From NCBI RefSeq assembly GCF_965363235.1, contig NC_134846.1, positions 64,671,121-64,735,120 on the forward strand: a stretch of DNA of 64,000 nt, given 5' to 3'. This DNA comes from Mytilus galloprovincialis. Taxonomy: Eukaryota > Mollusca > Bivalvia > Mytilida > Mytilidae. Both the position numbers and the translations under genes were made by a program. Below the pieces are notes generated by a model that did no database searches, was not told where the DNA came from, and saw only the letters and a list, made by a program, of their open reading frames with translations. Shown here in pieces: positions 24,341-36,100 of the stretch. Position 1 is the first letter of the stretch, and each line of letters opens with the position of its first letter.

Positions 24341-25120
24341 TTCAAATACCCCAACATGCGAAATTTGAAACAATTCTTACGAAAAAGGCAGCCTAATTTA
24401 TGACAACACACAGAAAGAGAATAAATATGACCAACGGCATCATTACCGAATCGGAGAGTCATTTATTGGGACATGCACATACAGAACACAAAGTTAAATA
24501 TGTCGGTGAACATTCATTTTCATTGAACTTGGACAGTGATAAAACAGCATCACATAAACACATCTCTTATTTTTATCCTTTTTTTTTTTATTCTTATTCG
24601 TTTTACGGTATTTGCACATCAGTAATTTACTTACACTTTACAAACGTCTACATACACTATTAACCTAAGAGTATGCGCAGTTACTAGAAAAAAGAGACGG
24701 CAGATATCATATTGATAATCATAAGTTGAAAATGAAATGACAAGGCTATGGCAAAAAAAAAAACGACCCTAAGACATAATTCGAATAGAAGTCTACTAAA
24801 CACAACATAGAAAACTAAAGACAGAACTCTGCAAAACAGTATGCAGATCTTTGTCAACATGTGGCATCCGTCGTGTTATTTGTACAAGTACAAATCCGGT
24901 ATAAAGTCTTATTCAGGAGGTTACTTTTGTGGACAATATTCGTCATATTCGTCGTCACCTGTGATACAGATATTCTATAACGGTTAACCAAGCTGTAATA
25001 GTTTAATTGTAACAAGGGAATCAAGCAAATACCAGCTATGGAATATCGTAATGATTGCGGGGTATGTTCTTAATATATGAAAGCTATTTCAAAGCTTATT
25101 AATTGGTGTTGGACTAATTC
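24341..25120. other. Non-coding stretch
   Basis: AT-rich. The 87-codon frame at 24400-24663 ends in a T-rich hydrophobic stretch and has no recognised domain. No gene supported. Confidence 0.4.
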
Positions 25121-25460
25121 CCGATGGTATCTTCAGCTGAGTAGTCAGTACTTTGGTACTGACATGATATTTGATGAAAATGTCTAAAATTGCCCGTTGA
25201 AAAAAAATATATAAGAAACTCCCTCAGGCAAAGTTTATCTTAGATGGATTTGGCTTTTTTTTTAAGTTCATTTAGGTGATAGAGCTCTTCAACTGTCTCG
25301 GTTATTATACCTCCTTGGCTTTTAAATATTTGGCTTTGAGCGTTTCTGATGAAAGTTTATCAAGCAAGGCGCCGCGAACGCATGAGATTTATTACGTGTT
25401 GTTTTTATTACTATACAAAATATATGTAACACTCAGAAACGTGTGCATCCCCCCCCCCAA
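25120..25460. repeat. Dispersed mussel repeat fragment
   Basis: Contains CAGCTGAGTAGTCAGTACTT and AAGGCGCCGCGAACGCATGA, words that I recognise from a widespread mussel repeat usually found next to the CGAAACGCGCGTCTG family. It ends near a C9/A-rich simple tract (25450-25468). Confidence 0.5.
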
Positions 25461-25829
25461 AAAAAAAAACGTGTCCATACGATTTTACTGAACAGCAAAA
25501 AGATGTCTAGTTGCAAAAGGGCGCCAACACGAGTCATTTCTATGAACACCTTATTGTGTCCGTTTCTCCGAGGTTCATTTCACTCCTTTTTGTTAAAGCT
25601 CAGTGTGGTTCATATCTTAAAAACACCAAAATTATTATTTTGTTGCAAATATGTTGCCCGAAACATGCATGAAATATTTGCCACTGGACGTTTAGCATTC
25701 AACAACCAATCAATCTTTTGTCATAAAGAAGCATGTAAAAAATTGCCACACAATTGTTAGCAAGTAAAATTCATTTAATCCATTATTTTCTGTTAATACC
25801 AAAATATGGAGAGTTGGATAGTTATCAAA

Positions 25830-26235
25830 GGTACCAGGATTATAATTTAGTACGCCAGACGCGCGTTTCGTCTACATAAGACTCATCAGTGACGCTCATA
25901 TCGAAATATTTATAAAGCCAAACAAGTAAAAAGTTGAAGAGCATTGAGAATTCAAAATTCCAAAAAGTAGTGCCAAATACGGCTAAATAAACTCATCATA
26001 GAAACCAGGACTAAATTTAATATACGCCAGACGCGCTAAGGTAATCTATGCCTGGAATAAGAAAATCCTTATTTTTTCGAAAAATCAAAGTTTTGTAAAC
26101 ATGAAATTTATAAAAATAACCACATTATTGATATTCATGTCAACACCGAAATGTTGACTACTGGGCTGGTTATATCCTCAGGGACGGAACGTCAACCAGC
26201 AGTGGCATCGACCCAGTGGTTTAAATAGTTATCAA
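25830..26235 (+). repeat. Dispersed mussel repeat (CGAAACGCGCGTCTG family)
   Basis: Contains CCAGACGCGCGTTTCGTCTA, AGTTGAAGAGCATTGAG and a second partial GCCAGACGCGC, and ends with GTTATCAAAGGTA, which also occurs near its start (25818). It is the reverse orientation of the copy at 3110 and parallel to 55435. Confidence 0.75.
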
Positions 26236-26324
26236 AGGTATGATTGTCAATGAAACATTATTCATCAATGTTCAATGAAGTGGTAGTAATCAATTAGAAG
26301 CAACCGTGCGGACTAGACTCCGCG

Positions 26325-27030
26325 GCGGAAAATTCAAAACGGAAAGTCCCTAATCAAATGACAAAATCAAAAGATCAAACACATCCAACGAGTAGACAAC
26401 AGTGAAATATTATTTACGTCGCTGGGGACATATTAGCGCTAAAAGTTTTGAGACGTTGGATACATTTTGGCGAAGAACCTTTATTGAACAAATTTGGAGA
26501 AGTGAAATCAGACACGTTTGAGTGATAAGGAATTTTGAGGACATGCTTGCATTTCATATCATGACTTTCTTGATAGAGGGTTGCTGCTCACAAGGAAGCT
26601 ATTAAAACAAGAGTTCCAAATGGTGACGTTGAAATCATCCTTTTGTAAATTTGGTTGACCGTTATTGAATAACCGTTTAACAAATGATATCGGATATGTT
26701 CCTTACGTCGTAACTACAATCTCTTCCCTTTCATGAGTGTGACCTACCGAATTAGACTATTAACGGGATTTGTTATCACTTAATCAACACGACGGGTGCC
26801 ACATGTGGAGCAGGATCTGTTTTCCCTTCCGGAGCACCTGAGATCACCCCTAGTTTTTGGCGAAGTTCGTGTTGCTTATTCTTAAGTTTTCTATGTTGTG
26901 TCATGTGTACTATTGTTGGTCTGTCTGGTTGTTTTTTTTAATTTTTAGCCATGGAGTTGTCAGTTTATTTTCGATTTATATGAGTTTGACTGTCCCTCTG
27001 GTATCTTTCGTTCCTCTTTCATAGTATCAT
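26325..27030 (+). pseudogene. Decayed retroelement polymerase end and 3' region
   Basis: After a dispersed-repeat fragment (26325-26410), 26560-26690 translates, with stops, into residues reminiscent of a bivalve retroelement polymerase (pattern Gly-Cys-Cys-Ser-Gln-Gly-Ser..Leu-Val-Asp-Arg-Tyr). It is followed by the stereotyped 3' region ACGACGGGTGCCACATGTGG, CACCCCTAGTTTTTGG and GCCATGGAGTTGTCAGTTTA. A related 3' end lies at 63040-63215. I know this combination as very frequent in mussel genomes; the exact class of element is not established here. Confidence 0.5.
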
Positions 27031-27116
27031 GTCAACACCGCATTTATACCTCGTAGTAATCATCATTGGAGCTCGTGCTAAATCAGTTCGAATGACGGAT
27101 ACATTTATTGTAAAAT

Positions 27117-28445
27117 AACATTTCTATGATATGTTATACATGTTTTTGTATGTTTTTAAAGTCACAAAATATTGACCGCACTCAATTCTATCGTTATTGA
27201 ATGGAAATTTATCGATTACTTTACACGATATTTGGATCGGAGAATCGTGTAAAAGCAACAAGAAAGCTTTATAAAGTCTAAGATGATTGTACGAAAATAT
27301 CATATGTGTATATCAATATTAGCAGTAGTGGTCAAGGTGAAGGTTCAAATATCCCAATGGAGACTATGACTTGATTACAATTCTGGAGCAAATAAAAGTT
27401 AAAAAAAACGATAGTTCTGTTATTGAGGAAGACCGTCCAATCATAGTCTTTGAAAGTCGGCAATCATACCCAGGTTTTGCACATCTAAGAATAAGACAAA
27501 ACCGATTTTCGAAGGAACTATTTACTTCTTGGGAAGAAAATACATGTTAGGGACCTCTTATTTCAACCAACAGATTTAAGAATTATTTTCTGTCACGATA
27601 TCGTGATAGTGACTGTTTGCTTCATTGTCCATGTTTTTTCTGACTCACGTGGAAAGGTTGACCATCTTATTTGCCTCCGAGCTAAGTTATGGGCAGATGT
27701 TGCAGACTTGAGGTTGATGAGAAATAGATCATCAATATGGCTACCAACTAATGTTATATTGAATTCTGTCAGCCAAGGAATCCTGCTAGTACCGATTGGC
27801 AGAAAATTCGGCTCATTTGAAGATTGTTCTTTCGTATGGCGAGTATCATTCTTATTACAAGAAAAAGATCTGATTCATTCATTAAACTCTGTACAACTAG
27901 TGTTCCTCATAGTGTTAAAGTACTTCAAAACAGACGGGTTTTTTTAAAAAAGCATAATATGTTCGTATTTGTTAACGACTACCTTATTTTGGTAACGTGA
28001 AGAGTAAGATAACAGTAGTTCCGACAATATTGTACTGTGCCTTCATGAAATTCATAGACGACTATCATAACGAGGGGTAAGATACGAGTAATGTCCCAAT
28101 TACGTTATAGAAGGATACAATCTATTCGATGATGTTCTAACTGACGGAAGGAAAATCATATTACAAACATTATTGCATAACTTAGTTCCATTATTATGCA
28201 AAATATTAACTATGGAAGTGTGTGTTCGTATTTCAACTTCATAGATTTTAACTATTTTAAAGAATTAAACACCCCGTCTATTGAGAAAAGTAAATCTATT
28301 TTTCATATTACTGAAAATAATTCGGAGGAGTTTGTTCATGTGTATTTTTCTCAGATTAGAGTTATATTGCAAAAGACTTTATTCAGACTATTACCATGAA
28401 GACGTTGTGATCAAATATTTCGAACTAGTAGCCAGCACTTAAATC
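27117..28445 (+). pseudogene. Decayed copy of the Mab-21/cGAS-like gene (exon 2)
   Basis: Collinear with 20380-22010: the last ~45 bases of the intron, then exon 2. The acceptor TTTTTAGAG has become TTTTTAAAG. The frame has in-phase stops near 27196 and 27279 and another at 27547. A one-base deletion just before the DYD codons breaks the catalytic motif. The Gly-Ser is inverted to Ser-Gly by base changes at about 27327. An internal stretch (27603-27947) is still open and matches the WP..EWRISF region. About 300 bases equivalent to 21665-21955 are missing near 28397, and similarity stops near 28440. No exon 1 was found. Because intron sequence is included, it arose by DNA duplication and not by retrotransposition. 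Confidence 0.88.
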
Positions 28446-28554
28446 AATGCATTTAAATCATATTAACTAGGTGTATAATTTTCATTATACTGTTTATTTT
28501 TCATGTGATATATAACTGTTGTAAGAAAGACTAGCAATCATGACATTTGATAAC

Positions 28555-28605
28555 TTAGAAATAAGAAGATGTGGTATGGGTGGCAATGAGACAACTCTTA
28601 ACTTG
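28555..28605. repeat. Short fragment of dispersed mussel repeat
   Basis: AAATAAGAAGATGTGGTATG followed by GGCAATGAGACAACTCT matches the family seen at 31305-31470. Confidence 0.6.
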
Positions 28606-28657
28606 TTTTCCCCTTTGTATTCTTATTAATTGAAATTCTAAAAATAAATTGAATTCT

Positions 28658-30166
28658 TTAGTTGCTTGACGTAATAGTATATATTTCTTCCGAAACCAAA
28701 TTACCAAGTTTGACATCAAATAATTCCTGTAAACGTTTGAAATAACGAGTAAAATGTGTATTCATTTCAGTTTCTGATATGCTTGTTGGCATTTTGCAGT
28801 CTTTTGAATCTGTCGGCATTTGAATAAAGTTAGTATGCTTACAATAGCATTCAATTAGGAGCATCATTGATTCTTTCATCATATAAAACTGTTCTTGGAT
28901 GGCCTGATCGTCATGGGTCTTTACCTCTCGAAGTAGACTCTGTACTTTAAGAACAACCCTGCACCATAACTCAAGCCAACAGACAGCATACCATTCAATG
29001 CCTAGTGTCCCTTCATCCAGAAAGGTATTTGGGTACCTACCGGATCTAGTTGCTAATGCTGGAAACTTTAAAACTGGACCCCATGTATCAATGTTTCTAG
29101 ACAAAAAGCAAGGCATTTTGCCTTGCCTGAAATTGTATGCTATATAATCTAGCACTGCATAAATACATGATTGTTCGTCTTTTGAACAATTTGTTTTACC
29201 ATAAACATGAAACATAAAAGCATTTTTTAACATGTATGATGATAAATTTGCACATTTTCCTGGAAACGCAACCTCCCTTATCATAAGGTACTTCAAAACT
29301 TGATAGCATTTTTTATGTTTTGCATCCATTTCCCTCATTAGACTTGATTCAGAGGTAGCTAGGGACACATGCCAACAGGTGGAGCATGGATTTAATGACT
29401 GGCAACTTTTGGCAACCAATTGACATCCTTTTTCTCTAATAAGATCACTCCATTCTGAAGGAAAACCTTCTTGCGAAAAGACATCTGCGATGTTTGGATA
29501 ATCTATCGCAATCATTAGATCTACTCCTATTTCCATGTAAGGTAAATGAACTAGTTCTTTGCTATCGGAAACTTGATTTTCATCGTAGTTCACTTCCAGT
29601 GTTTCCACTCTTTCATGCTTTATGTATTCTAACAGTAGTTTACGAGATTTGCATCCTTTTGTTCTTATTGTCCCATACTTAAACGTTTCGGAAATGACTT
29701 CATTTTGACATTGAACCAATAAACTTCCCCAAAATTTTCTGGTCAATAGTTCATTGCTTAATTTGTCCTCTGACTCCAAATAGTCTTTGTACTTATCTGC
29801 ATCGCTTGTGATGTGTATTTTCTTGTACCATGGTGTACATCCTTCCTCCAATTTGACTGCTCCTGGTAAAGATAAAAGTTGGACGATAACCATGTAATCA
29901 AATTCATCAGGGGCTCCAACTTTTGTTTGCTCATAGAAACTTCCACCACTTACGGTTTTGGAAATCTCAAGAACAGGTGTCTTCTTTGCAACTCGAGCCA
30001 AAACTTTATCCACTATACTTTGAACAGTTTTTTCTATCTCATTTACAACTTCTGAATGTTCGTCAAATTTACAATGCCTTCTGTAGATATACTTAAGAAA
30101 AGCTTTTTCCATTTCGTCTGAAAATTTAAAAGACATATCTATGAAGGAATCTTTATGAAAAATCAT
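28658..30166 (-). CDS. cGAS-like receptor (cGLR), Mab-21 domain, single exon
   Basis: A 502-residue uninterrupted frame on the minus strand. An in-frame TAG lies three codons before the first ATG; a second ATG at residue 11 (MSFKFSDEMEK) is an alternative start. The canonical cGAS-type core is present: Gly-Ser at 75-76 (SGGSFYEQ), E88 and D90 (PDEFDYMV), and D216 (EIGVDLMIAI) complete the metal-binding triad. The C-terminal half carries CWHVSLATSESSLM (about 264-277) and KKCYQVLKYLM, the Mab-21 helical lobe. C256, C262 and C265 (CQSLNPCSTC) lie near where vertebrate cGAS has its zinc ribbon, but I cannot align them firmly. The length is typical for an animal cGLR. It differs from the two longer neighbours in using Glu-x-Asp, not Asp-x-Asp. 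It lies tail-to-tail with the pseudogene. It is expected to make a cyclic dinucleotide when it binds nucleic acid; the specific ligand is unknown. Confidence 0.92.
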   Translation of the reverse strand: MIFHKDSFIDMSFKFSDEMEKAFLKYIYRRHCKFDEHSEVVNEIEKTVQSIVDKVLARVAKKTPVLEISKTVSGGSFYEQTKVGAPDEFDYMVIVQLLSLPGAVKLEEGCTPWYKKIHITSDADKYKDYLESEDKLSNELLTRKFWGSLLVQCQNEVISETFKYGTIRTKGCKSRKLLLEYIKHERVETLEVNYDENQVSDSKELVHLPYMEIGVDLMIAIDYPNIADVFSQEGFPSEWSDLIREKGCQLVAKSCQSLNPCSTCWHVSLATSESSLMREMDAKHKKCYQVLKYLMIREVAFPGKCANLSSYMLKNAFMFHVYGKTNCSKDEQSCIYAVLDYIAYNFRQGKMPCFLSRNIDTWGPVLKFPALATRSGRYPNTFLDEGTLGIEWYAVCWLELWCRVVLKVQSLLREVKTHDDQAIQEQFYMMKESMMLLIECYCKHTNFIQMPTDSKDCKMPTSISETEMNTHFTRYFKRLQELFDVKLGNLVSEEIYTITSSN

Positions 30167-31300
30167 ATTTTTCTATGCATGGGTATGTGTATGTTTATGC
30201 ATGTTATAGATTTAGTACATTCCTTAGTTGACCGATACAATTAGCCAACCAAAGTACTCTTTGAGATGTTAAATACATTTATTATTCTCTATTGAAAATT
30301 CTACATACATTAATCATTGAACGTTTATCATTGACTGATACAGACTACAAATCAAGCTGACACTACTTCAGTTAATGTATATCACTCTTTTTATAAAATA
30401 CCTAGAAAGGTCTTAAAATACATTTATACCATATATTGATAACTATATCAATAAATCACAAACTATTCAAGTGTCTACTTGAAGAATTGAACATACATGT
30501 ATATGGAAAATTGCAAGGATATGTAATGATCGACAATCAATAATTTAAAAAAAAACTGTTAGTGTAGTTCATTCATATATACCATGTCCTACTTTGTCGT
30601 ATATGCATATACATATAATGCTTCTTTTAAAGTTAAATGATGTAATAATGATATATGGATCTGTATTCACTATTTTTAAAGGTCACATATCTTACCTTTG
30701 AAGGAAAAAACAGCCCAATGTTGAAAGGTCTCAAACAAAAGGCGTAAACGTGTCTAATCACGTATTGTATTATACTTTTTGAGAAATTATGAATGGTTTT
30801 AAGTTCATACTTTTTATCAATCTCCCCCTACCCCGTCTTTTCCTCGTTAGGACTGGAAGAGGGCTCTACTAATCATTTGCTTCATACGATATATTTTTTT
30901 AATAGAAATAGATATTATACTATATAATAACCCAAAAAAACGGAGGTTATTATAAAAAGTTAACACTAGAAGTACAAAATAGTGAAATTATAGATTAAAA
31001 ATTGTGTTTTTCATTAAATAGTCTGTTATTCTGTTAAAAAATAGTGCCAATTAACTTAGAATATGAGAGAAATTGAAAAATCAACTTACAGGAAGGAGAT
31101 GTTAGATGAATACGCTATCGATATTTATGGCATGTTAAAAAACTTCCGGGTACAACACATAATTAAAATGCACACTTGATAGAATTTTGTATTGAATTAA
31201 CTTCAGTTATATAATCCAAAATTGATGGGTTTTTTTTATTCATCATATATTGTGTCGCGACAAAATGTATTTTAAAATAAAAAATCGAATTAATTTTTCA
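30167..31300. other. Upstream region of the cGLR gene
   Basis: AT-rich with no coding frame. A promoter for the minus-strand cGLR should lie in the first few hundred bases. A weak TATA-like CTATAAC occurs on the minus strand near 30205, but I cannot support it as functional. Confidence 0.35.
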
Positions 31301-31304
31301 TAGA

Positions 31305-31470
31305 TATAAGAAGATGTTGTATGAGTGCCAACGAGACAACTCTCCATCTAAGTCACAATTTATAAAATTAAACCATTATAGGTAAAAGTACGGTCTTCAA
31401 CACGGAGCCTTGGCTCACACCGAAAGCAATCTATAAAGGACCCCAAAAATTACTAGTGTAAAACCATTCA
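31305..31470 (-). repeat. Dispersed mussel repeat
   Basis: Contains TATAAGAAGATGTTGTATGA, GAGACAACTCTCCATC, GTCTTCAACACGGAGCC and GGCTCACACCGAA. It is the reverse orientation of copies at 5640, 14820 and 24055. Confidence 0.75.
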
Positions 31471-32147
31471 AACGGGAATACCAACGGGAAAAAACGAAGA
31501 AAAAGACATTTTAAGTAATAAAAGTTAAATTCATATCAAATAGAAAAAAGTCCTCTTAATGATCATACGCTTCAAAATTTCATTCATGCGTTTCATCTGC
31601 GAAATCTTTCTAAAACTCTAAATTTTGTTTAATTTTCGTTAGACTGTCGTTGAAATTTAAAAATAAGAAGCCACGAACATGTTAACAATGAATGATTTTA
31701 AAATATCCTATCCCTCAGTAGGACCCATGTTGAAGGGGTGTGTTTTGGCTGTGCTGTGTGATCATAAGAGTGTCATTAATTCCGATTTTCCATGATGGGT
31801 GATTTTTACTCATTCTGTACATTACGAAACACCTTGCAACAGCTAACTAAGCGGTCCGTAGGTAGCATGTTCGAAGACAAAATTTCGATCCCTATCAAAC
31901 AATTTTGTTGCTACTGGCAGTCCAAATTTCCTGTTCTTCAATCCGGAAATATAATTTATTGTTGTAATATGATAGTCCGGAACATGAATAAAATATTGTC
32001 AATCCTATTTTCAGAAAAAAAACTATTTATGCTTCGGTAGAAATTGTCCCGTAATGACGCGCTGTCATCGGTAAATCTTTGACATGCAAGTGTGTTCGAG
32101 GTCCCGAAACCTTATTGACACATAGAACCTATGGAAACACAAGGATC
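31471..32147. other. Non-coding stretch
   Basis: AT-rich. An 82-codon frame (31792-32040) shows no recognised domain. I see nothing else. Confidence 0.4.
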
Positions 32148-32572
32148 TATGGTGGCCGGATGTACCAGTTTCGCCTTTTCACGTTTTCGCGTTTCAAGTC
32201 TCCTTTCACTTTCACTCGAAATCAGGAAATCGAGAAAGAGAGAAATTGAGAAATCGAGAAATAGAGAAATAGAGAAAGCGAGAAAGCGAGAAATAGGAAA
32301 ATCGGGAAAACGAGAAATCGAGAAATCAAGAAAGCTAAAACGCGAAAACGCGAAGACAAATAAACGAAAACGGACAAAAGATTTCTAAATTTCGCGTTTT
32401 CGCTTTCCGTATTTCTTGATTTCCAGATTTTCCGATTTCTCGATTTCTCAATTTCTCGATTTCTCAATTTCTCAATTTCTTGATTTCCCGATTTCTCGAT
32501 TTCGCAATTTCACGTTTGCAAAGTGAAAGGAGAAAACTCGAAAAGGTGAAATGACTGCATCTGGTCACCATA
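32148..32572. mobile_element. Foldback element, about 425 bp
   Basis: The ends are TATGGTGGCCGGATG and the near-complement CATCTGGTCACCATA. Inside them are CTCCTTTCACTTT and its complement, then arms made of GAAATCGAGAAA-type repeats on the left and the complementary TTTCTCGATTTC on the right, meeting near 32385. Open frames of about 80 codons on both strands are by-products of the repeats. It lies 600 bases to the left of the giant foldback. Confidence 0.8.
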
Positions 32573-33188
32573 AAGAGCTGTATTATTTGAATATGACAAA
32601 ATTTGTCATCTCTCCTATGGTTTTATTATATGTTGGTGGCCATATTTCGTTTTGCTTTTATGGCCATCGAAAAAACAAAGCAAGACACATAAACCACATA
32701 TGAATACATAGGACGAAAAAGTATTTTGTTGACAGATATTAAAGTATTTCATTGAACTTGGAAATGTTTTCCTTACAACAGAGAATACATTTTCAATTGA
32801 AGCGGAGCAAAAGTAACAAAAGTGAAACAAGTCCTATTTTTAAACGTTGAAAAATACCAATGAGAGAAACGTCGAACTTGATACAAGTCTTAACAATTGT
32901 TGATGTAAATTCAATTCATTGACTTTTAAATGATCGCTACGTATGCCATGCATTGAATAAAATCAACGACCTCCATATAAAGGATACATGCCCCTATTGG
33001 ACATGTTTATAGTTAATATGTCAGTGCTTTTCGGAAATTTCCACGACATGTTGACTTCTGTTCCCTTGTATATGGTGTATAGACAGTTTTCTTAACTCTC
33101 TGTTTTATCCTTGCGTTTCAACCAAGTTCATACTCCAATCCCGTATGTTGCCCCTTGGCAGACTTTATAACGATTGCCTTGCTTCCTT
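32573..33188. other. Non-coding stretch between foldback elements
   Basis: No gene, no recognised repeat. The 71-codon minus frame at 32615-32830 has no domain that I recognise. Confidence 0.4.
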
Positions 33189-33197
33189 GTAGTTGAC

Positions 33198-36100
33198 ACC
33201 AGACACAAGTTGGTTCCTTTTTCCTTTTTCCTTTTTCGATATTCAAATTTTGAAAAATATTACAAGTCCAAACTGAATTTTTTTTTTCTTAAAATTTTTT
33301 TTTCCTCAAAATTTTTTTTTCCTCAAAATTTTTTTTCCTCAAATTTTTTTTTTTCCTCAAAATTTTTTTTTCCTCAAAATTTTTTTTCCTCAAATTTTTT
33401 TTTTCCTCAATTTTTTTTCCTTCAAAAATTTTTTCCTCAATATTTTTCCTCAAAAAGTTTTTCTTCAAATTTTTTTTTCGTTTCCTTATTCGTTTTCCTT
33501 TTCATTTTTTGATTATCGTCCTTATTCGATTTCCATTTCCTTATTCGATTTTCATTTCCTTATTGGGTTTCTTCTTCCTTTTTCAATATTCATTTCCTTT
33601 TTTGATTTCTATTTCCTTATTCGGTTTCTATTTCCTTATTGAATTTTCATTTCCTTATTCGATTTCCATTTCCTTATTCGATTTTCATTTCCTTTTTTGG
33701 TTTCTATTTCCTTATTCGGTTTCTATTTCCTTATTCGGTTTCTATTTCCTTATTCGGTTTCTATTTCCTAATTGGATTTTTGTTTCCTTATTCGATTTCC
33801 ATTTCCTTATTCGATTTTCATTTCCTAATTCGGTTTTTTTTTCCTTTTTCAATATTCATTTCCTTATTCGGTTTCTATTTCCTTATTCAGTTTCTATTTC
33901 CTTATTGGATTTTCATTTCCTTATTCGGTTTCCATTTCCTTTTTCGGTATTCAAATTTTGAAAAATATTACAAGTCCAAACTGAATTTTTTTTTTCCTTC
34001 AAAATTTTTTTTCCTCAAAATTTTTTTTTCAACTAAATTTTTTTTCCTCAAATTTTTTTTTTCCTCAAAATTTTTTTTTCCTCAAATTTTGTTTTTCCTC
34101 AAATTTTTTTATTCCTCAATTTTTTTTCCTCAAAATTTTTTTTCCTCACAATATTTTTCCTGAAAGAGTTTTTCTTCAAATATTTTTTTCGTTTCCTTAT
34201 TCGTTTTTTTTTCCTTTTTTGATTATCATCCTTATTCGATTTCCATTTCCTTATTCGATTTTCATTTCCTTATTCGGTTTTTTCTTCCTTTTTCAATATT
34301 CATTTCCTTTTTCAATATTCATTTCCTTTTTCGATTTCTATTTCCTTTTTCGGTTTCTATTTCCTTATTGGATATTCATTTCCTTATTCGATTTCCATTT
34401 CCTTATTCGATTTTCATTTCCTTATTCGGTTTCTTTTTCCTTTTTCAATATTCATTTCCTTTTTCGGTTTCTATTTCCTTATTCAGTTTCTATTTCCTTA
34501 TTCGGTTTCTATTTCCTAATTGGATTTTTGTTTCCTTATTCGATTTCCATTTCCTTATTCGATTTTCATTTCCTAATTCGGTTTCTTTTTCCTTTTTCAA
34601 TATTCATTTCCTTATTCGGTTTCTATTTCCTTATTCAGTTTCTATTTCCTTATTGGATTTTCATTTCCTTATTCGGTTTCCATTTCCTTTTTCGGTATTC
34701 AAATTTTGAAAAATATTATGAGTCCAAACTGAATTTTTTTTTTCCTTCAAAATTTTTTTTCCTTCAAAATTTTTTTTTCCTCAAAATTTTTTTTCCTCAA
34801 ATTTTTTTTTTCCTCAAAATTTGTTTTTCCTCAAATTTTTTTTTTTCCTCAAAATTTTTTTTTCCTCACAATTTTTTTTTCCTCAAATTTTTTTATTCCT
34901 CAATTTTTTTTCCTCAATATTTTTTTTCCTCAATATTTTTCCTGAAAGTTTTTCTTCAAATATTTTTTTCGTTTCCTTATTCATTTTTTTTTCCTTTTTT
35001 GATTATCATCCTTATTCGATTTCCATTTCCTTATTCGATTTTCATTTCCTTATTCAGTTTTTTCTTCCTTTTTCAATATTCATTTCCTTTTTCGATTTCT
35101 TTTTCCTTTTTCGGTTTCTATTTCCTTATTGGATATTCATTTCCTTATTCGATTTCCATTTCCTTATTCGATTTTCATTTCCTAATTCGGTTTCTTTTTC
35201 CTTTTTCAATATTCATTTCCTTATTCGGTTTCTATTTCCTTATTCAGTTTCTATTTCCTTATTGGATTTTCATTTCCTTATTCGGTTTCCATTTCCTTTT
35301 TCGGTATTCAAATTTTGAAAAATATTATAAGTCCAAACTGAATTTTTTTTTTCCTTCAAAATTTTTTTTCCTCAAAATTTTTTTTTCCCCAAAATTTGTT
35401 TTCCTCAAATTTTTTTTCCCTCAAAATTTGTTTTTCCGCAAATTTTTTTTTTCCCTCAAAATTTTTTTTCCTCACAATTTTTTTTCCTCAAATTTTTTTA
35501 TTCCTCAATTTTTTTTCCTCAAAATTTTTTTTCCTCACAATATTTTTCCTGAAAGAGTTTTTCTTCAAATATTTTTTTCGTTTCCTTATTCGTTTTTTTT
35601 TCCTTTTTTGATTATCATCCTTATTCGATTTCAATTTCCTTATTCGATTTTCATTTCCTTATTCAGTTTTTTCTTCCTTTTTCAATATTCATTTCCTTTT
35701 TCGATTTCTATTTCCTTTTTCGGTTTCTATTTCCTTATTGGATATTCATTTCCTTATTCGATTTCCATTTCCTTATTCGATTTTCATTTCCTAATTCGGT
35801 TTCTTTTTCCTTTTTCAATATTCATTTCCTTATTCGGTTTCTTTATAGTATAACTAATCGCCGTATTTGAATATCAAAAATAAGACAACGCGTGACCGAA
35901 CGACGCATGGATTAAACGAGTGCGCAGCAAATGGCTTTTTTTTTTATGAAATTAAGAAAATGTAAGGAACTATATCTTTTTCCTACGCATTGACAATTTG
36001 TTTTGATCCGACGTTATCGACGTCTTGACAACGCCTATTGTTGTATGACGTCAGAGAGTGAAATAACCACGTTTATTTCACATGTGAAATTATCGGTTTT

